Assembly: GCA_963978895.1 (NCBI GenBank)
Contig: OZ022242.1
Coordinates: 31,177,131 to 31,241,130, forward strand
DNA length: 64,000 nt
Direction: 5' to 3'
Source of the DNA: Erpobdella octoculata
Taxonomy: Eukaryota > Annelida > Clitellata > Hirudinida > Erpobdellidae
A model generated the notes under the pieces. That model did not search any database. It saw only the letters and a program-made list of their open reading frames with translations, and was not told the origin of the DNA. Position numbers and translations under genes: made by a program. Of the stretch, positions 58,488-64,000 are shown piece by piece (positions within the stretch are counted from its first letter, which is position 1; each line of letters starts with the position of its first letter).

Positions 58488-60240
58488 CAGTTTTACAATT
58501 TTTTTTTTAAAATTAAACTGATTCAAGAAGTTTTAAATTTTTAAACTGTAAAAATTAAAATATGGCTTTAGCATATACTAGTAACAATTGAATTTGTAAC
58601 ATTAAAAAAAATTTTCCAAATTTAATTTCAAATATCAACTGCATTTATTTAGATAAGGAAAAAATACCATGTTGTACAATTTGGTCGATAACTTTTTGAT
58701 TAATTTCAAAATTATTGTTTTGTGTTTAGCTTTTTGATTTGTCTTTTGTATCCTTTATATTAACTCCGCTTTTCTGAGTACAAACCCCTTTTCCTTTATT
58801 AAATCGATGTGAAACTTGGTCCATAAACTCGTAAGGCACAAACATTAATTTTGAGATAATCAATAAAAAAACAATTTTTTTATTATTTAGTTGAACGCTA
58901 TGATAAAATATAGCGTCATTTTATAAAAATTATTGATTATCAAATTTTCTTTTCATAATTGCAGATATCATTTTTACACAAAATATCTTCTTTTCATTTA
59001 TGTTGTTTTTAAAATTATTGACTTATATCTTCATGAAAATTATACACATTAAATTAGTATCTTTCGATGTCAAATATATAAAGGATTTTAATAAACAAAG
59101 TTTTTACGGTCACTTGTTCACGCAATAAGTCACAAATTCAAGGCATATGGAAATTAGAAGATCAGGAACCCAAATTGCAGGTTTTCTGATAACAACATAA
59201 AACAGTTCGACATCTAGCGAGAATAAAAAATAAATCAATGTTTAACAACATCAACACAAAATCTAGGTTGTTCTTGAATGTCAGTAGAAATCGTGGTCAT
59301 TTTAAACCGTCCAATAAAACTGAAAATTTAATTTAAACTATAATATTTAAAAAACAAATACAACAAATTTTAGCTATTTCGGATAACCAGAAGTGGGTAA
59401 AATTTGAATTTCGAAATTGTTTCGTCTAATACAAGCATGCAATAGAGCATACAACAGCAAAGTTATTTTAAAGGAAATAAAAATGACGGTTTTTCTGTTT
59501 GTTTGTCTTTTATACAAATCTAAACCACTGAACTAATTTGAACAAAGTTTAGCAAATAAAGAAAACGATAACAAAGGTTTTAAAAATATTTTTTGCTTTT
59601 TATATCACTTTTTATGGCCAGTAAATTTATTCCAGGCTAGCAGTTTGTATATACAAGCATTGATAGCACAGGTCTACAACAAAAAAACTGTCTGGATTTT
59701 TCAACTGATTTCAATGTATTTAATTGTGCTGAGAACAAAAAAAATACTCAACAAAATTACAGAACGTCAGGTTATTATATAAAAATTTTTTGGACTATCT
59801 TCGAGTCATAAATAAATAGCTAAAGTTTTATTTTGAATATTGTTTTTAAATGTATACAGATAATAACTATCATTGTATTTTTAAATAAAGAAATTTGTTG
59901 AGTTCTTACTAATAAATGTACTTTGAATAAAAAATTAAATTTGTTACATGGTTATAAATGAAATTTGTTCAGTTTTTTATCTTGTATTTAAGATGAAAAC
60001 TTGTTAAACATATATACTTAAGTTGTAAATAAACGTGACGTTCTATGACAAAATGAAAGTCATTTTCGGATTTAGCACACGCTAAAACATAAGAATTGAG
60101 CAAAAAAACCAAAACAGCTTTCAATTTTTTATTAGACCTGTGTAGTTATTGCAAAACAAAACTTTAATTTAATTTTCTTAACAAAGTTTACAATTTTCAA
60201 CAAATATGCAACGTATTTTACGTCTTATGAGCAAACATTT
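58488..60240 (+). repeat. 3' flank type X (gene 4 side)
   Basis: Non-coding, collinear with 1-1740. It presumably carries the 3' UTR of gene 4. Confidence 0.72.
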
Positions 60241-60259
60241 TTGCTAAACAGGTCAAGTG

Positions 60260-60543
60260 CCACTTCTTTATTTCAAAAAATAGAGAAGGGAAAAGAAAAT
60301 GAGAAACAAAATTAGAGAGAGATAACAGAGAAAAGGGAGGAAAAGCAATTGAGAGGAAAAAGAAGGTAAGAAAAAGAAAGAAATAAACGTGAGTAAAAAC
60401 AAAAAATTAAAAAAAGAAGAGGAAAAAAATAGAGAAAGAAAGAACAAACAGATAAAAAAAAGATAACGCGAGAAAGCAAGAGAAAGAAAAAACGAAAAAA
60501 AAAACTTTTGAAAACTCTGGGCAACGCGGTGTAACCCTGCTAG
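60260..60543 (-). mobile_element. CTAGC-family element fragment, purine-rich
   Basis: Counterpart of 1785-2073, same CTAGCAGGGTTACACC head on the minus strand. Confidence 0.5.
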
Positions 60544-60549
60544 CGTATT

Positions 60550-60730
60550 AGAGGCGCTGGTAGTAGAGCGGTAGAGCGTTCGCCTGTCGATCATTAAGTC
60601 GGCAGTTCAAGCCTCACCGGCGTCACCAGCGTAACTCCCTTAAACAAGGAGTTTACTCGCATTGCTAAAGGGGTAGGCGCCTATAAATAGCTGCCTCTGC
60701 AAAGATCCCTTCAGTGGCCTTGAAATCCTT
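60550..60730 (+). mobile_element. tRNA-derived SINE
   Basis: Counterpart of 2079-2265: GGTAGAGCGTTCGCCTGTCG, GGCAGTTCAAGCCTCACCGG and AAAGGGGTAGGCGCCTATAA. Present at the same site in both type-X flanks. Confidence 0.75.
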
Positions 60731-60739
60731 TAGGACTTA

Positions 60740-61987
60740 CGCCACTCTAAATATTGTCAAACATTATTATTATAACAAACACAATACTGTTTGTCATTCT
60801 TAGAGAAAAATTAAATCATTTTTGTACAATTTTTTCTTAGAATTTTTAATAGCTTATTTGAATTTTGCAATAAATTTCATTTATTTCATTATGATCATAA
60901 TTAATTCATCGATAAATATTAAAAAGTTCCCCTAGTGAAAAAACATTGAAGTGCTTTGCTGGATTAACATTCCGAGGATTCAAAAGATGCTCTAAAGTAT
61001 GAAAATGACAAAGTTGCTGAGCCAGTTGATAAAGTTGACAAATATTATAACTTGACAGCTGACAGATACGAGCTAGCCCATTAAACTTTGAAAACAAAAA
61101 CTAATGACACGAGAAATAAACTTCCCAGACTGTTAAAGTTAGTTCGCAGTTTACTTGTTATTTCAGCAAAACAAACCATAAACCACCGAGTTTTTAGTTT
61201 TTTCACTTAATTTTTGATCGACTTGCCTGGATCATAAACTTAGATGTCGGAGAACTGTTGAAGGTCAGATTTCAATATGACAAAACACTCATTCGGATTT
61301 TGTTTCACATGCGCCGCCCAAATGACAACTTGAAATATTTAGCGTTGAAATGAACATTTTATAAATAAAAATATATTAAAATAAAAAAGTTCATTATCTT
61401 GTAACTGTAATTTACTCTTAATTAAAAATTAAAAATGTAACAATCAATTAAAACTTAAAAATTTAACAAGCAATTAAAACTTAAAAATTTATGAAAAATG
61501 ATGAACTTCAATTAATTCTAATTTTTTAGATTTTGTTTATCTTAATTACACGCAACGTGGATACAGAAACTTAATAATATCAAAACAAAAAATTATTATT
61601 TACATAGAGAATTTTTAAACAAATTTGTAATGGTTTTTTAAAGAAAATTTGAAATAAAACAGATTGGTGTCTTAATTAGTAAATTTGTTTTAGACAGAAA
61701 CTTTATGAGCCGAAACTTTAAAACTTTACAAGTTAGTCACTCCACTGTTCATCGTGGCTTATAAAATCATAAACAAAAATAACTTAGCCTTTAATTAAGG
61801 AATGCACCATATGGTTTTTTATGTCAGAATTTGTTGTAGCTAGATGATAAATTGCAGTTGCAATTAATATTGAAATTTTTAAGTCATTAAAATACGAGGG
61901 TTTTTAGACAATAGCGTTAAAGTAGTTAGGTTTTAAATAAGCTGCGTTATAAAATGAAAATTTGTTCAGACTCGGTTGTAAACTGAT
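60740..61987 (+). other. Upstream region of gene 5, no gene seen
   Basis: Collinear with 2270-3504. No supportable ORF or RNA gene. Confidence 0.5.
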
Positions 61988-62057
61988 ATGGACAAATTAA
62001 TGAAAAAGGTTTTAGTTTATATGTGTATTCATTTGATGGTTATTTGCTGTATAGGAG
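61988..62057 (+). CDS. Gene 5 signal-peptide exon (type A), gene cut by window end
   Basis: ATG GAC AAA TTA ATG begins MDKLMKKVLVYMCIHLMVIC and ends CCIGG with GGA G|GTAACA in phase 1. This is the only undamaged type-A first exon in the window. The next exon (WSC1) is expected beyond 64000, as the last 2 kb hold only repeats. Confidence 0.8.
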
Positions 62058-62234
62058 GTAACAATTCCTGTTTAATTTTCAAATTAAAAAAAACTGAAAT
62101 TTAATGATTTGCATTTGCTAGTTTTGTACAGGCTTGTGTGAATGTTGTGAATAAAATTTTGTAATCATATATGCGGAAGTATTTTGTCGTGCAATTATAA
62201 TAATTTTAGCTATTAAAAGTTTCAAGTAAAATGT

Positions 62235-62539
<305 letters not shown>

Positions 62540-62593
62540 CTTTACAAGACATTTCCAATAAACGGTTTCTAAAACTTTGTTTTTATTTATCTA

Positions 62594-63245
62594 CTAGCGG
62601 AGGTACCCGGCGTTGCCCGGGGTTTTTAAAGGTTTTTCTAATGCTTGTCTCTCCTGCTCCCGTTTCCTTTCCCGCTTGTTTTCTCACTCTCGGTCTATTT
62701 CCCGTTCCTGCTTGCTCTCACGTTCTCGGTCGGTTTCTCGCTCCCGGTCGCTTTCCCGTTCCCGGTCGGTTTTTCGCTCCAGGCTGTTTTCCCGCTCACA
62801 GACGCTTTCCCATTTCCGGTTTTTTCTCGCTCCCGGTCGATTTCCCGTTCCGGGTCGCTTTCCCGCTCCCGGTCGCTTTTCCGCTCCCGGTCGCTTTTCC
62901 GCTCCCGGTCGCTTTCCCGCTCCCGGTCGCTTTCCCGCTCCCGGTCGCTTTCCCGCTCCCAGTCGCTTTCTCGCTCCCCGTCGCTTTCCCGCTCCCGGTC
63001 GCTTTTCCGCTCTCGATCACTTTCCCTCTCTCGGTCGCTTTTACGCTCCCGGTTGCTTTCCCGCTCCTGGTAGCTTTCCAGTTCCCGGTCGCTTTCCCGT
63101 TCTCGGTCGCTTCCCCGCTTGATCTTTCGCTCTCAGTTGGCTTTCCGTTCCCGTTCCCGCTTATTTATGTATGTATATGTATATATATATATATAGTTCC
63201 CGCTCGCTCACCCGCTCCGCTCCGCTCATTTTTTGACGGATTTTA
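62594..63245 (+). mobile_element. CTAGC-family element with 18-bp minisatellite
   Basis: Head CTAGCGGAGGTACCCGGCGT, then about 25 units of CCCGGTCGCTTTCCCGCT between 62730 and 63120, then TATGTATATATATA and GTTCCCGCTCGCTCACCCGC. The Arg/Ser, Pro/Val/Ala and Gly/Lys frames arise from the repeat. Confidence 0.65.
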
Positions 63246-63255
63246 AATTTGTTAA

Positions 63256-64000
63256 GAGTGGTACTATTAGCTTACGAGATCGTTGATGGCAGCGCCGCTA
63301 CATTTTTTAGCTGTTCTCAGCGCTTTTCGCTACCGCTACTTTTATTCAAAAACAAAATAGGTTTTTTATATCAATTAAATGATTTCATTGTATTTAGTTT
63401 TTATTTGAAGTATGCATGAAATCTGAGTCGGGTTAATTTATCGACGAGCGTTAGCGTCTCTTTGAAATCTGGAACCTTTACTGACCTCACTAAAGCGAGC
63501 GTGTGCGTCTCTTTGAAGTGTGGCAGAAGTGGTAAAGCGGGTGTTAGTGACGTTTTGAGGTGTATGGTATCTGGCTGTTTGAGTGTGTATAAACCTACCG
63601 TTTGTACAAACAGCTGAAGGCAATTTTTTTAAACTTTAATAAATTTTCTTTTGCTCGTTTGATCTTAAGATCTTGACGCTATTTTTGTCCAGTTGTTTTA
63701 TTTACTGTTTGTGACAAATAAAATTGTTGTATATTACAACCATGTCTTCTACAAGCTTGTTCATTGTTCGAGTGTCGAGTGTCTTTGAAGCGTGGCCCCT
63801 TGGTGTTAAATGACCGATGCCAGATTTGACATATCGGGCATGCGTGATGCTTTGACGTGTTTGTGGCCTTTGGTGAATGTGTACATATACAGTTTACGAA
63901 AACAGTCGAATTTAGATTTTCTGGTGCTGTGACCGGGAGCGATAGGGAGCGGGAGGGCAACGGGAGCGAGAGACAAGCGGGAAGAGAGAACGACCGGGAG
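63256..64000. mobile_element. Interspersed repeat, second copy
   Basis: Matches 13785-14540 in the same orientation, including GGTACTATTAGCTTACGAGA and the CCGGGAGCGATAG purine section at the end. It continues past the window. Confidence 0.6.

Overview
The window looks like AT-rich metazoan nuclear DNA. It has intron-containing genes made of extracellular modules, several non-LTR retrotransposons, hAT-type and TIR DNA transposons, tRNA-derived SINEs and very long (ATT)n, (TA)n and (CCA)n tracts. No prokaryotic gene, rRNA gene or CRISPR array is visible. The mix suggests a lophotrochozoan, possibly a gastropod or other mollusc: WSC/EGF/SUEL-lectin modules plus elements with a core of ~150-bp tandem repeats and a (CAGT)n block, resembling the 'pearl' elements described in bivalves. 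That placement is inference only.

The main content is a head-to-tail tandem array, all on the + strand, of a single-pass membrane receptor-like family that I reconstructed exon by exon. The complete architecture is signal peptide, WSC1, WSC2, EGF-a, EGF-b, WSC3, WSC4, EGF-a, EGF-b, three calcium-binding-type EGFs, one transmembrane helix and a tail of about 25 residues. Each WSC domain is split by a phase-0 intron and every domain border is a phase-1 intron. The second WSC-WSC-EGF-EGF block repeats the first. Two kinds of signal-peptide exon (type A and type B) alternate along the array: A at 3505 (gene 1), B at 12920 (gene 2), A at 24164 (gene 3), B at 37359 (gene 4), A at 61988 (gene 5, cut by the window end). 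Two kinds of 3' flank alternate with them, so the ancestral unit is a two-gene (A-B) repeat.

Gene 4 (37359-58422) is the best copy: 18 exons summing to 2244 nt, an open frame of 747 codons plus stop. Gene 3 (24164-32959) also sums to a complete frame (746 codons plus stop) but has lost a splice donor (GT to AT at 32114) and a WSC cysteine. Gene 2 (12920-21905) is a damaged hybrid. It lacks its first WSC-WSC-EGF-EGF block, contains a GC-rich SUEL-type lectin exon of compatible phase, carries a 16-bp frameshifting duplication, has a TIR element at a splice acceptor, and has lost its membrane exon in a deletion that joins it to the gene 3 upstream region. Gene 1 (3505-5150) is reduced to a broken signal exon and the membrane and tail exons.

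The rest is mobile DNA lying in introns and between genes: a nearly intact LINE with two ORFs in gene 4 intron 1 (37576-41599), four further LINE fragments, a hAT remnant with an exact 8-bp target duplication, pearl-like elements inserted between A and T, a second element family starting CTAGC with an 18-bp pyrimidine minisatellite, a fold-back element with tandem-repeat arms, and many SINE copies. If expressed, the genes would encode cell-surface proteins whose WSC modules (putative carbohydrate binding) and EGF stalks face outward. The ligand and role cannot be read from sequence.
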